Notes under the pieces: model-generated | Seen by the model: the letters and a program-made list of their open reading frames with translations, nothing else | Databases searched by the model: none | What the model was told of the DNA's origin: nothing | In this document: one piece after another, positions 7,836 through 18,623 of the stretch | How positions within the stretch are numbered: the first letter of the stretch is position 1 | How the letters are laid out: the number at the start of each line of letters is the position of its first letter | Made by a program: the position numbers and the translations under genes | Source: an uncultured Mycobacterium sp. | Lineage (GTDB): Bacteria > Actinomycetota > Actinomycetes > Mycobacteriales > Mycobacteriaceae | DNA length: 32,838 nt | Assembly: GCA_900078375.1 (NCBI GenBank) | Contig: FLQS01000060.1 | Span: forward strand, 1-32,838 | Direction of reading: 5' to 3'

Positions 7836-7952
7836 GAATCGCTCCTTACTTGGGATGTCTGACATATCCATCAAAGGTGATTAACCAGTTCAGCGGTAGA
7901 CTAATGCGATCCACCTCTTGCATAATCCGATCAATTTTGATGGGATCTGGAC
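7836..7952. promoter_or_regulatory. Divergent control region with CCATCAAA/TTTGATGG arms
   Basis: This 117-bp gap between the reductase and AraC genes is noticeably AT-richer than its surroundings. It has perfect 8-bp inverted arms, CCATCAAA at 7868-7875 and TTTGATGG at 7936-7943, 60 bp apart. Each arm lies close to one of the two divergent starts. The layout would suit AraC binding two half-sites, but no footprint-level claim can be made. Confidence 0.45.
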
Positions 7953-8840
7953 ATGGATGTCCGCATGGGTCAGTTGGCTGAGATGCGCACGTTGATCGCG
8001 GCCCACGCCAGGGCGGACCTACAGACGTCGATCGACGGGCTGCTGTTGTCCGAGGAGACGGCATCGGCCACGCCGGACTACTCGCTGACCGAACCGCTGG
8101 TCGTGGTGATGGCGCAGGGCGGCAAGCGCCTGCTGCTCGGCGATGAGGTCTACGAATACCGCGCGGGGCAGTGCCTGGTCGTGACCGCCGATCTACCGGT
8201 CACCGGGCACTTCATCGACACGGGCGACGGAGCGGCATCGTTGGGGATGGCGCTGGTGCTGCGGCCCGCCGTAGTCGCCGGGTTGGTGCTACAGACCCCG
8301 GCCACGCGCTGGGCCCGCGGCACGGGCGCGCATTCGGCGATGTCGACGGTCGATGCCGATTCCGAGTTGCTCGACGCGGTGATTCGGCTGCTGCGACTGC
8401 TCGAAAAGCCTTTGGATGCACCGATTCTGGCGCCCCTTATCGAGCGCGAGATCATCTGGCGGCTGCTGTCCGGGCCGCAGGGGGATACCGTGCGCCAGAT
8501 CGGCCTGGCCGACAGCAACCTGTCCTATGTCAGCCGCGCCATCGGCTGGATCCGGGACAACTACGCCGAGCCGATGCGCATCGAGGAGCTGGCTCAGGTG
8601 GCCGGGATGAGCCCGTCGACGTTCCATCGGCACTTCCGGGCGGTTACCGCCATGAGCCCCTTGCAGTTTCAGAAGCGCATTCGGCTACAGGAGGCGCGCT
8701 CGATGCTTGTCACCGCGCCTGGTGACATCGCGGGTATCGGGCATCGCGTCGGCTACGACAGCCCATCGCAATTCACCCGCGAATACCGCAGGCTCTTCGG
8801 CGCCCCGCCGGGGAGGGACGCTATGCGTATCCGCGCCTGA
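7953..8840 (+). CDS. AraC-family transcriptional regulator
   Basis: A 295-aa regulator. Residues about 20-170 form the AraC N-terminal cupin-like sensing domain (PLVVVMAQGGKRLLLGDEVYEYRAGQCLVV). Residues about 190-285 form the double-HTH DNA-binding domain: MRIEELAQVAGMSPSTFHRHF is the first helix-turn-helix, and IGHRVGYDSPSQFTREYRR is the conserved second half. ATG 7953 is used; an ATG five codons later is possible. The gene diverges from the aldo/keto reductase and converges on accD6 with one base between stops. It resembles the many AraC regulators paired with aldo/keto reductases or dehydrogenases, and I infer that it activates its neighbour. Confidence 0.88.
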   Translation: MDVRMGQLAEMRTLIAAHARADLQTSIDGLLLSEETASATPDYSLTEPLVVVMAQGGKRLLLGDEVYEYRAGQCLVVTADLPVTGHFIDTGDGAASLGMALVLRPAVVAGLVLQTPATRWARGTGAHSAMSTVDADSELLDAVIRLLRLLEKPLDAPILAPLIEREIIWRLLSGPQGDTVRQIGLADSNLSYVSRAIGWIRDNYAEPMRIEELAQVAGMSPSTFHRHFRAVTAMSPLQFQKRIRLQEARSMLVTAPGDIAGIGHRVGYDSPSQFTREYRRLFGAPPGRDAMRIRA

Positions 8841-8841
8841 T

Positions 8842-10263
8842 TTACAGCGGGATGTTCTTGTGCCGCCCGCGTCGGGCCGGAGCCTCGGCGAGCGCCTGGG
8901 TCAGCTTGCTGCGCGTGTGCGCCGGGTCGATCTTCTCGTCGACCACGCCGATCTCGACTGCGCTGTCCACACCGCCGGCGATCCGTTCATGCTCGGCAGC
9001 CAATTCCTCGTGCAGCGTTTCGCGTTCGTGATCCGGCGCGGCGGCCAGCTTCCTCTTGTGCAGGATGCCGACGGCGGCCTTGGCGCCCATCACGGCGACC
9101 TCGGCGTCCGGCCAGGCGAACACCTTGGTGGCGCCCAGCGATCGTGAGTTCATCGCAATGTAGGCCCCGCCGTAGATCTTTCGCGTCACCAGGGTCACCC
9201 GCGGAACGCTCGCCTCACCAAAGGCATGCAGCAGCTTGGCGCCACGACGCACAACCCCGCCCCACTCCTGGTCCACGCCGGGCAGATAGCCGGGCACGTC
9301 GACGACGACGACCAACGGGATGCCGAAGGCGTCGCACAGGCGCACGAAACGCGCTGACTTTTCCGCACTTTCGGAGTTCAGGCAGCCGCCGAGGCGCAGC
9401 GGGTTGTTGGCGATGACGCCGACGGTGCGACCGGACAGCCGGCCCAGACCGACGACGATCGACGGCGCCCACTTGCCCTGGAATTCCTCGAACGGCGTGT
9501 CCGCATCCAGCAGTGCCTCCACCAGCGGGTGTACGTCGTAGGCGCGACGGGGCGACTCGGGCAGCAGCGCGTGCAGGTCGGAGTCCCCGGCCTCGGCCTT
9601 GCTGCGGTCGAAATGGCCCTGCTGGGAGAACAATCCGATCAACCGGCGACCGCGGGCGTAGGCGTCGAGCTCGTCGGTCGCGACGATGTGGCACACACCG
9701 GACTTCTTGTGGTGGGTGTCCGGGCCGCCCAGGGAGGCCATGTCGACATCCTCGCCGGTCACGCTGCGCACGACGTCGGGGCCGGTGACGAACACCCGGC
9801 CCTCGTTCGCCATGATGACGATGTCGGTCAGCGCGGGACCGTAGGCCGCGCCACCGGCGGCGAAGCCGACCACGACCGAGATCTGCGGGATGTAGCCCGA
9901 GGCGCGGATCATGGCCTCGAAGACCAGTCCCACCGCATGCAGCGCCTTGACGCCCTCGGCCAGCCGGGCACCACCGGAGTGCCAGATGCCCACGATCGGG
10001 GCCTGCTCCTCGATGGCGGTGTCGTAGGCGTTGACGATGTGCTGGCAGCCCTCGACTCCCATGGCACCGCCCATGACGGTGCCGTCGGTGCAGAAGGCGA
10101 TGGTGCGCACGCCGTTGACGGTGCCGGCCGCGGACAGCACACCGGACCGGTCACGCTCGTGCAGCAGCTCCACGCTGCCGTCGTCGAAGAACGTGGACAG
10201 CCGCAGCAGCGGGTCACGCGGGTCGAGCGATTCGCCGACAGTCTCAGGGGCGATGGTCGTCAT
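8842..10263 (-). CDS. accD6: Acyl-CoA carboxylase carboxyltransferase beta subunit
   Basis: A 473-aa carboxyltransferase that moves CO2 from biotinylated AccA3 to acetyl-CoA (also propionyl-CoA) to make malonyl-CoA for FAS-I and FAS-II. The N-terminal half has GVEGCQHIVNAYDTAIE and IWHSGGARLAEGVKAL, the acyl-CoA-binding crotonase-fold signature. GFAAGGAAYGPALTDIVIM forms an oxyanion-hole region, and the C-terminal half has NNPLRLGGCLNSESAEKSARF and RKIYGGAYIAMNSRSLGA. It is the last gene of the fabD-acpM-kasA-kasB-accD6 operon, as in M. tuberculosis. A strong AGGAGG lies 6 nt before ATG 10263, and the 58-bp gap after kasB holds a 23-bp inverted repeat, so this gene may also have separate control. 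Confidence 0.95.
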   Translation of the reverse strand: MTTIAPETVGESLDPRDPLLRLSTFFDDGSVELLHERDRSGVLSAAGTVNGVRTIAFCTDGTVMGGAMGVEGCQHIVNAYDTAIEEQAPIVGIWHSGGARLAEGVKALHAVGLVFEAMIRASGYIPQISVVVGFAAGGAAYGPALTDIVIMANEGRVFVTGPDVVRSVTGEDVDMASLGGPDTHHKKSGVCHIVATDELDAYARGRRLIGLFSQQGHFDRSKAEAGDSDLHALLPESPRRAYDVHPLVEALLDADTPFEEFQGKWAPSIVVGLGRLSGRTVGVIANNPLRLGGCLNSESAEKSARFVRLCDAFGIPLVVVVDVPGYLPGVDQEWGGVVRRGAKLLHAFGEASVPRVTLVTRKIYGGAYIAMNSRSLGATKVFAWPDAEVAVMGAKAAVGILHKRKLAAAPDHERETLHEELAAEHERIAGGVDSAVEIGVVDEKIDPAHTRSKLTQALAEAPARRGRHKNIPL

Positions 10264-10301
10264 CTGAACCTCCTATGTGCGCACGGGATATCAGTCAGCA
10301 C

Positions 10302-10324
10302 TGTCAACACTGCTCGTGTTGTCA
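10302..10324. promoter_or_regulatory. 23-bp inverted repeat at the kasB-accD6 junction
   Basis: TGTCAACAC (10302-10310), a 5-nt spacer and GTGTTGTCA (10316-10324) pair with one mismatch. The right arm includes the kasB stop codon. On the minus strand the element contains TTGACA. It could be an mRNA hairpin that trims or attenuates the operon, or part of a private accD6 promoter of the kind described in M. tuberculosis. I could not place a convincing -10. Confidence 0.45.
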
Positions 10325-11584
10325 GTACTTCCCGAAGGCGATAGCCACGTTGTGACCACCGAATCCGAACGAGTTGTTGATCGCATACTGGTAGTTGCCT
10401 GGCCGGGGTTCGCCGGCCACCACGTCCAGATCGATCTCCGGATCGAGGTTGCGCAGGTTGAGCGTGGCCGGCACGACGCCGTCACGCAGTGCGAGCACGG
10501 TGAGGATCGACTCCACCGCACCGACGGCACCCACCGAGTGGCCCAGCGCCGATTTGGGCGCGTAGATCGCAGGCCGATGGGTGCCGACCGCATTGTTGAT
10601 CGCTTTTGCCTCCGCGACATCGCCCACCTGGGTGCCCGTCGCATGGGCGTTGATGTGATCGATGTCGGAGGGCTGCAAACCGGCGAGCTGGATTGCCCGC
10701 GTCATTGCGTGACCCGCCTGTTCACCGTTGGGGTCGGGCGCCACGATGTGGTACCCGTCCGAGGTGATGCCCGCACCCATGATGCGTGCGAGGATGTTGG
10801 CCCCGCGCGCCTTGGCGTGCTCCTCGGTCTCGATGATCATCATCGCGCCGCCCTCACCGAAGACGAACCCGTTGCGATCTTTGTCGAACGGCCGGCAGGC
10901 GCCGGCCGGGTCGTCGTTGGTGGTGGACAAGACAATTCGCATCTGCGCGAATCCCGCGATCGGCACGGCCTCGATCTTGGTCTCGACGCCACCGCATATC
11001 GCGATGTCGGCTTCGCCGAGAACGATCTGTCGCCATGCCTGCGCGATGGCCTCCGAACCCGAGGCGCAAGCCGAGACCGGGGTGATGACCCCGGCCCTCG
11101 CCTTGAGCTCCAACCCGACGGCCGCCGCGGCGGCGTTGGGCATGTACATCTGGACCGCCAGCGGGGATACCGCCCGCAGACCTTTGGCGCGCATCGCTTC
11201 GTAGGCGAACAGCAGTTCCTCGGACGAGCCGATCCCGGTTCCGAGCGCCACCATCAACCGTTTGGAATCGACTTCCGGTGAGCCGGCGCTCAGCCAGGCC
11301 CGCCGGCTGATGACGGTGGCCATCTTCTGCAGATAGGACATCCGGCGCAGTTCGACCCGCGTCAGCTCACCGTCGAATTCCTCGAGCAGGTGCCCCCCGA
11401 TGCGGACCGGCAGGTCGTACATCTCGACGAACTCGTCCTCGAGACGACGAATACCGCTTTGACCGTCCAGCAACCGTTTCCAGGTGCCTTCGGCATCGGA
11501 TGCCAGGGCTGTCGTCATCGCAACTCCGGTGACGACCACGTTGGGGAAGCCATTCCCCGTTGACAATTGTGTCAACCCTGCCAT
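10322..11584 (-). CDS. kasB: Beta-ketoacyl-ACP synthase KasB
   Basis: A 420-aa KAS-II enzyme that adds malonyl-AcpM units to long meromycolate chains in FAS-II; in M. tuberculosis it is needed for full-length mycolates. The nucleophile is C173 in TPVSACASGS. The two catalytic histidines lie in INAHATGTQVGD and PKSALGHSVGAVGA. The end INNSFGFGGHNVAIAFGKY is typical of the family. It is a tandem paralogue of the upstream kasA, 34 bp away. The protein is shorter at the N-terminus than the 438-aa annotation of M. tuberculosis KasB, and starts at ATG 11584 with AGGA close by. Context and NAHATGTQ identify it as KasB rather than KasA. Confidence 0.95.
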   Translation of the reverse strand: MAGLTQLSTGNGFPNVVVTGVAMTTALASDAEGTWKRLLDGQSGIRRLEDEFVEMYDLPVRIGGHLLEEFDGELTRVELRRMSYLQKMATVISRRAWLSAGSPEVDSKRLMVALGTGIGSSEELLFAYEAMRAKGLRAVSPLAVQMYMPNAAAAAVGLELKARAGVITPVSACASGSEAIAQAWRQIVLGEADIAICGGVETKIEAVPIAGFAQMRIVLSTTNDDPAGACRPFDKDRNGFVFGEGGAMMIIETEEHAKARGANILARIMGAGITSDGYHIVAPDPNGEQAGHAMTRAIQLAGLQPSDIDHINAHATGTQVGDVAEAKAINNAVGTHRPAIYAPKSALGHSVGAVGAVESILTVLALRDGVVPATLNLRNLDPEIDLDVVAGEPRPGNYQYAINNSFGFGGHNVAIAFGKY

Positions 11585-11618
11585 TGCTTCCTGCTAGTCC
11601 TTTCCCCCCGGAACGGTG

Positions 11619-12869
11619 TCAGTAGCGCCCGAACGCCAGCGCTACGTTGTGTCCTCCAAACCCAAACGAGTTGTTGATCGCGTACTGGTAATCGCCATAA
11701 CGCGGTTCCCCCGCGACGACATCCAGATCGATCTCCGGATCGGGTGTCTCGTAATTGAGGGTGGGCGGGATGACGCCGTCACGCAGGGTCAGCACCGTGA
11801 GGATCGACTCCAGCGCACCGACCGCACCGATCGAGTGGCCGAGCGCGCCCTTGGGGGCGTACACCGCGGCCCCCCCGACACCGGCGACCCGAAGCGCGTT
11901 GGCTTCGGCGGTGTCACCGATGGGAGTGGCTGTTGCGTGTGCGTTGACGTGGCTGATGTCCTTGGGGGACAGGCCTGCCGTCTCCATCGCACGCTTCATG
12001 GCCGCTCCGGCCCGGAGGCCGTCCGGCGCCGGCGCCACCATATGGAAGGCGTCCGACGAGATGCCCGCGCCGAGCAGGCGGGCCAGCGGCTTCGCGCCGC
12101 GCGCCTTGGCGTGCTCCTCGAGCTCGATGACCATCATCGCACCGGCCTCGCCGAACACGAATCCGTCCCGGTTCTTGTCGAACGGGCGGGACGCACCTTC
12201 GGGATCGTCGTTGTTGGTCGACATGGCCCGCATCATCGAGAACGCCGCGATCGGCAGCGCCTCGATGACACCTTCCACACCGCCGCAGACGGCGAAATCG
12301 GCGTCGCCCATGACGATCTGCCGCCAGGCATGCGCGATGGCCTCCGACCCCGACGAGCACGCAGACACCGGGGTGATGACCCCGGCGCGTGCGCCCAGTT
12401 CGAGGCCGACGACCGCGGCGGCACCGTTGGGCATCACCATCTGAACGGCGAGCGGGGACACCTTGCGGGGCCCGCCCTCGTTCATGGCGTCGTACATCTC
12501 GACGATTTTCTCGCCGCCGCCGATACCGGTGCCGATCACAACCGAGAACCTGTCCGGATCCACATCAGGCGTGCCTGCGGCTTCCCAGATTCGCTTGCTC
12601 AGGTACTTGCCCATCCGTTGGACATACGACATGCGTCGCAGGTCCAACCTGGTCATCTCGTCGTCGATGGGCTCCTTGAGGTGTCCACCGATCTTCGCGG
12701 GCAGGTCCCACTTGTGGACGAATTCGTCATCGAGTGCGCGGATTCCGCTTTCGCCCGCCAGCAGCCCCTTCCACGTGCTCTCGATATCCGACGCGATGGA
12801 AGTCGTCGCCGTAACGGCCGTGACTACGACGCTGGGGAAATTGCCGCTAGCAGTGGAAGGCCTGCTCAT
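11619..12869 (-). CDS. kasA: Beta-ketoacyl-ACP synthase KasA
   Basis: A 416-aa KAS-I/II enzyme of FAS-II, essential for meromycolate elongation and the target of thiolactomycin-type inhibitors. The catalytic residues are C171 in TPVSACSSGS, H311 in HVNAHATATP and the His of PKGALGHSIGAVGA (345 by collinearity with the 416-aa M. tuberculosis protein). Two small differences from the M. tuberculosis form as I remember it are NAHAT instead of NAHGT and PKGALGHS instead of PKSALGHS. The ATG at 12869 overlaps the acpM stop as ATGA, so KasA is translated together with its carrier-protein partner. Confidence 0.96.
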   Translation of the reverse strand: MSRPSTASGNFPSVVVTAVTATTSIASDIESTWKGLLAGESGIRALDDEFVHKWDLPAKIGGHLKEPIDDEMTRLDLRRMSYVQRMGKYLSKRIWEAAGTPDVDPDRFSVVIGTGIGGGEKIVEMYDAMNEGGPRKVSPLAVQMVMPNGAAAVVGLELGARAGVITPVSACSSGSEAIAHAWRQIVMGDADFAVCGGVEGVIEALPIAAFSMMRAMSTNNDDPEGASRPFDKNRDGFVFGEAGAMMVIELEEHAKARGAKPLARLLGAGISSDAFHMVAPAPDGLRAGAAMKRAMETAGLSPKDISHVNAHATATPIGDTAEANALRVAGVGGAAVYAPKGALGHSIGAVGALESILTVLTLRDGVIPPTLNYETPDPEIDLDVVAGEPRYGDYQYAINNSFGFGGHNVALAFGRY

Positions 12870-13162
12870 TCTGCTGCGAACTTGTCTCGCAGGGCGGCGG
12901 CAGCCTCCGGGTTCTCTTCTTCGAGCTTCTGGATGTAGGAGACGACGTCACCGACGGTGCGCAGACCGGCGAGGTCCTCGTCGGGGATCTTCACGCCGTA
13001 CTTGTCCTCGGTCTGCACGGCGATCTCCACCATCGACAGCGAGTCGATGTCCAGATCGTCGACGAACGACTTCTCCGGGGTGACCTCGGAGGGCTCGATA
13101 CCGGTGACTTCTTCGATGATCTCGGCGAGACCGGCGATGATTTCATCCTGAGAGGCGGGCAC
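12866..13162 (-). CDS. acpM: Meromycolate-extension acyl carrier protein
   Basis: A 98-aa acidic carrier protein that ferries growing meromycolate chains between FAS-II enzymes. The phosphopantetheine site is S41 in the DIDSLSMVEIAV motif. The four-helix ACP core covers about residues 4-80, and EKLEEENPEAA-type helix residues continue to the end. The C-terminal extension is about 17 residues shorter than the 115-aa M. tuberculosis AcpM. The start is GTG 13162, with GAAGGAG five bases upstream. The 99-bp leader after fabD carries repeats and a small hairpin. Confidence 0.95.
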   Translation of the reverse strand: MPASQDEIIAGLAEIIEEVTGIEPSEVTPEKSFVDDLDIDSLSMVEIAVQTEDKYGVKIPDEDLAGLRTVGDVVSYIQKLEEENPEAAAALRDKFAAE

Positions 13163-13180
13163 AATGGCTCCTTCGTAATT

Positions 13181-13223
13181 TGTTGTGTTACTGGGTGCTT
13201 GATCTGTTGTGTTACTTCGTAAC
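13181..13223. repeat. Direct repeat and hairpin in the acpM leader
   Basis: TGTTGTGTTACT occurs at 13181-13192 and again at 13205-13216, 24 bp apart. The second copy overlaps a GTTAC-TTC-GTAAC dyad (13211-13223). They lie between the fabD stop and the acpM ribosome-binding site, in an AT-richer patch. A role in mRNA processing, stability or a private acpM promoter is possible but not shown. Confidence 0.5.
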
Positions 13224-13261
13224 GTGTTTTCTATGTGGTTGTCCTGGATGGACGCCGGCCC

Positions 13262-14197
13262 TCAGAGCTCGGCGAGTCCGTCCAGATCTGCGGGTGTCTT
13301 GACGGCACGCGTCGCGACGCCCCGAAGTTCTCGTTTGGCGATCCCGGCCAGAGTTCCCGCGGGCGGGAGCTCCACGATCGCCGAGCCCTCTGTGTCGTCA
13401 AAGAGCTGGCGCATGGTTTCGGTGCACAAATCCCAGCGCACCGGGCTGGTCAATTGCGCGACGAGCTTCTCCATCGCGTCTTGTGCCGAAGCTACCGGCT
13501 GGCCGTCGGCGTTGCTCAGCAGCGTGGTGGTGGGCTCTGCAGTGACGACCTCGGCCGCCGCGGCGGCATAGCCGTCGAGCGCGGAGGCCATGTAGTGCGT
13601 GTGGAAGGCACCGGCGGTGGCCAGCTGGCGCACCCGGGCCTTGGCCGGCGGATCCTCGGCCAGCTTCTCCAAGGCCGCGACCGCGCCGGCAGCCACGATC
13701 TGGCCGGCGGCGTTGCGGTTGGCGGGAACCAGGTCGAGCGCCTCCAGGCGGGCCAGTACCTCGGCCTCGTCACCGCCAAGGATGGCCGACATGCCGGTCG
13801 GCTCGGTGGCGCAGGCCTTGGCCATCTCGGCACCGCGAACGGCGGCCAGCTTCACTGCGTCGTCGCCAGAGATGACGCCGGCGATGGCATAGGCCGCGAT
13901 CTCGCCGACTGAGTGCCCTGCGACGACGGTCTTCTTGCCGGCAAGAAGACCGCGCTTGACCAGTTCGCCGTTGGCGAGCAGGGTCGCGGCGACGACCAGG
14001 GGCTGGGTGACCGCGGTATCGGTGATCTCGTCAGCGGTCGCGGTGGTGCCCAAGCGGGCCAGGTCCAGACCGGCTATGTCAGACCAGGTCTTGATCTGAT
14101 CGGCGGCACCGGGCAGCTCGAGCCATTCGGCGAGCATGCCGGGAGTCTGGGATCCCTGGCCTGGGGCCAGCACTGCGATCACGGGTTGAGGAGCCAC
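13262..14197 (-). CDS. fabD: Malonyl-CoA:ACP transacylase
   Basis: A 311-aa transacylase that loads malonyl from CoA onto AcpM, the first gene of the FAS-II operon. The family boxes are VLAPGQGSQTPGML at the N-terminus, the nucleophile elbow VVAGHSVGEIAAYA, the GAFHTHYMASALDG His box and the late HTLL-type region (TTLLSNADGQPV). GTG 14197 gives the full frame; a GTG five codons later (14182, VIAVLAPG) matches where the M. tuberculosis protein begins and is an equally good start. No clear Shine-Dalgarno precedes either start. The 136-bp upstream gap holds the operon promoter and a MabR-like operator. Confidence 0.94.
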   Translation of the reverse strand: MAPQPVIAVLAPGQGSQTPGMLAEWLELPGAADQIKTWSDIAGLDLARLGTTATADEITDTAVTQPLVVAATLLANGELVKRGLLAGKKTVVAGHSVGEIAAYAIAGVISGDDAVKLAAVRGAEMAKACATEPTGMSAILGGDEAEVLARLEALDLVPANRNAAGQIVAAGAVAALEKLAEDPPAKARVRQLATAGAFHTHYMASALDGYAAAAAEVVTAEPTTTLLSNADGQPVASAQDAMEKLVAQLTSPVRWDLCTETMRQLFDDTEGSAIVELPPAGTLAGIAKRELRGVATRAVKTPADLDGLAEL

Positions 14198-14241
14198 TCA
14201 TTAAGAGAACATTGTGAAAGCCGATTTGCACGGTGTAAGAG

Positions 14242-14247
14242 ATTATG
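14242..14247 (-). promoter_or_regulatory. Likely -10 element of the FAS-II promoter
   Basis: CATAAT on the minus strand, in an AT-rich patch between the operator-like dyad and fabD, resembles a SigA -10 hexamer. It would place transcription start near 14235, about 38 nt before the fabD GTG. No good -35 is present; the dyad occupies that position. Confidence 0.45.
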
Positions 14248-14262
14248 AACCTTGTCTTATGT

Positions 14263-14283
14263 TTTTGTGGGGTCTCCACAAAA
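14263..14283. promoter_or_regulatory. Perfect inverted repeat, likely MabR operator
   Basis: TTTTGTGG-N5-CCACAAAA is a perfect 8-bp-arm dyad in the fabD-mabR intergenic region, directly upstream of the candidate -10. MabR is reported to bind an inverted repeat of the TTTTGT...ACAAAA type in the fasII promoter; this assignment rests on that recollection, the symmetry and the position. Confidence 0.75.
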
Positions 14284-14333
14284 GTGCATGTGATGCGACT
14301 CCGCCGATACCTTGCCGCGATCTACCTGCGGAC

Positions 14334-15614
14334 TTAATTAACCCCCGCGGTACCGACCAATGGCGGTGTGAGCTGGGCAACAGAACTGTTTGCCGTGGTG
14401 TGGATGGGCGCTGGGTAACCCAGCCGAGCCACGGTAGCCGCCACTCGCAGGACATACGCATCGCGCGGCACGGTGGGATCGCGGCCGGTGAAGTCGGTGA
14501 TCCGCCGCAGGCGATAGCGGACCGTATTTGGATGAACGAACAATTTTCTGGCGCAAGCTTCAATCGCGCCGCCGCTGTCGAGGTAGGCGTCCAAGGTCTC
14601 CGTGAGCGCTGGTCCGGCATCGGCCAGCGGCCGCATGATCTCGGTGTGCAACGCGGTGACGGCCGAGGGATCGCCCAGAAGTGCGCGCTCGGGCAACAGT
14701 TCTCGGGCTAGGACCGGCCGGGGCGCGCCCGTCCAGCCGGCGACGGCGTTCATCCCTGATATGGCCTCACTGGCGCTGTGGTGGGCCGCGCTGAGCATCG
14801 GCGCGGTCGGTCCGATCACCACCGGGCTGTCGGCGAAGGCGTTGATCAGATCGGTGAAAAACCGGTCGGTCGGCCCCAGTGGGCCGGAGATGATGCCGAT
14901 GAGCCAGGTGCCGTGCACGTCGGCCAGCGCCCCCCGGCCGTGGCGCGCGGCGATCTCGCGGACATCTTCGCTGGCCAGTTCCTCCCGCCCGGGCGGCGGG
15001 GTACCGACCACCACCGTCGCGGGGGCAGTGGTGTCCCAGTTCAGCGCGGCGGCCCGGGACAGCAGTTCCTGCCCGGTGTCGCCGCGCACGACGGCGTCGA
15101 CGACGCTTGCCTCCATCCGGCTGTCCCAGGCGCCGCGGGCTTCGGCGGCGTCGGCGTAGGAGGACGCCGCCGCGAAGGCCAGATCGCGGCTGTAGCGCAG
15201 GATGCCGACCGACAGGGCGACGCGCTGCTCCTCGTTGCGTCCCAGCGCGGGCAACGCCGCCTCGAAGTACTCCATACTCACGCGCACCATGTCGACGGTC
15301 TGGGCCAGCGCGATGCGACGGGTCAGCTCCTGGGGGACCAGCGCGAACGCCTCGGCGGTATAGCCGACGTTGCTCAGCGGGTTGCGGACCCACTCCGCGA
15401 AGTTGACCACCGCGGTTTGCAGCACGAGTTGCACGCTGGCGCGCTGGGAGGCCTCCAGCTCGCCGAAAAACGGCAGATGCTCGGTCATGGCCGCCACCGC
15501 CTCGCTGGACAGCCGGCCGGAGTGCTGCTTGAGTCGGCGCAGCGTCGACTCCGGGACGGTCTCGAGTAACTCCAGCGGAGACCGCGGCGGTTCAAGCGGC
15601 GTATTGTCGAGCAT
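14334..15614 (-). CDS. mabR: PucR/CdaR-type regulator of the FAS-II operon
   Basis: A 426-aa transcription factor orthologous by position and sequence to MabR (Rv2242), the regulator of the fasII promoter. Residues about 60-200 form a helical region. Residues about 200-320 form the GGDEF-like PucR middle domain, and the C-terminus has the PucR HTH (GGAIEACARKLFVHPNTVRYRLRR cut across two helices, about 370-400). ATG 15614 is the start. The gene is read in the same direction as aceE upstream and fabD downstream. Reported ligands are long-chain acyl-CoA-like lipids. The short leader holds a weak motif similar to the fasII dyad, suggesting possible autoregulation. Confidence 0.92.
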   Translation of the reverse strand: MLDNTPLEPPRSPLELLETVPESTLRRLKQHSGRLSSEAVAAMTEHLPFFGELEASQRASVQLVLQTAVVNFAEWVRNPLSNVGYTAEAFALVPQELTRRIALAQTVDMVRVSMEYFEAALPALGRNEEQRVALSVGILRYSRDLAFAAASSYADAAEARGAWDSRMEASVVDAVVRGDTGQELLSRAAALNWDTTAPATVVVGTPPPGREELASEDVREIAARHGRGALADVHGTWLIGIISGPLGPTDRFFTDLINAFADSPVVIGPTAPMLSAAHHSASEAISGMNAVAGWTGAPRPVLARELLPERALLGDPSAVTALHTEIMRPLADAGPALTETLDAYLDSGGAIEACARKLFVHPNTVRYRLRRITDFTGRDPTVPRDAYVLRVAATVARLGYPAPIHTTANSSVAQLTPPLVGTAGVN

Positions 15615-15631
15615 CCCTAAAAGCTACGCCG

Positions 15632-15653
15632 GATTTCTGGATGTTCCCACCAA
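15632..15653. promoter_or_regulatory. Weak operator-like motif in the mabR leader
   Basis: The plus strand reads TTTCTGG, six bases, then CCACCAAAA. It resembles the TTTTGTGG/CCACAAAA dyad before fabD, but with an extra base in one arm and a mismatch. It lies between aceE and the mabR ATG. This is offered as a candidate only. Confidence 0.25.
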
Positions 15654-15681
15654 AACGCGCGGGCTGTGGTCGACCGGTGGC

Positions 15682-18471
<2,790 letters not shown>

Positions 18472-18490
18472 CTTCAGCTCCTTAGTAGCT

Positions 18491-18507
18491 GGTGCAGGTT
18501 TTGCACC
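18491..18507. promoter_or_regulatory. Dyad upstream of aceE
   Basis: GGTGCA-N5-TGCACC is a perfect 6-bp-arm inverted repeat ending about 10 bp upstream of the aceE AAGGAG. By position it could be a repressor operator over the leader, or an mRNA hairpin affecting translation of the TTG-started gene. The binding protein is not identifiable from sequence. Confidence 0.45.
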
Positions 18508-18623
18508 CTCTGCCCCCTATCGTGCCGCACTCGGGGCCGTACCGACGAGTAGTGACAGTCGGGGGATCGGTGAATTCCTCGCACCGTGCCGAGCCGGGCG
18601 GTTACCCGGTAGCCTTCCGAGCT

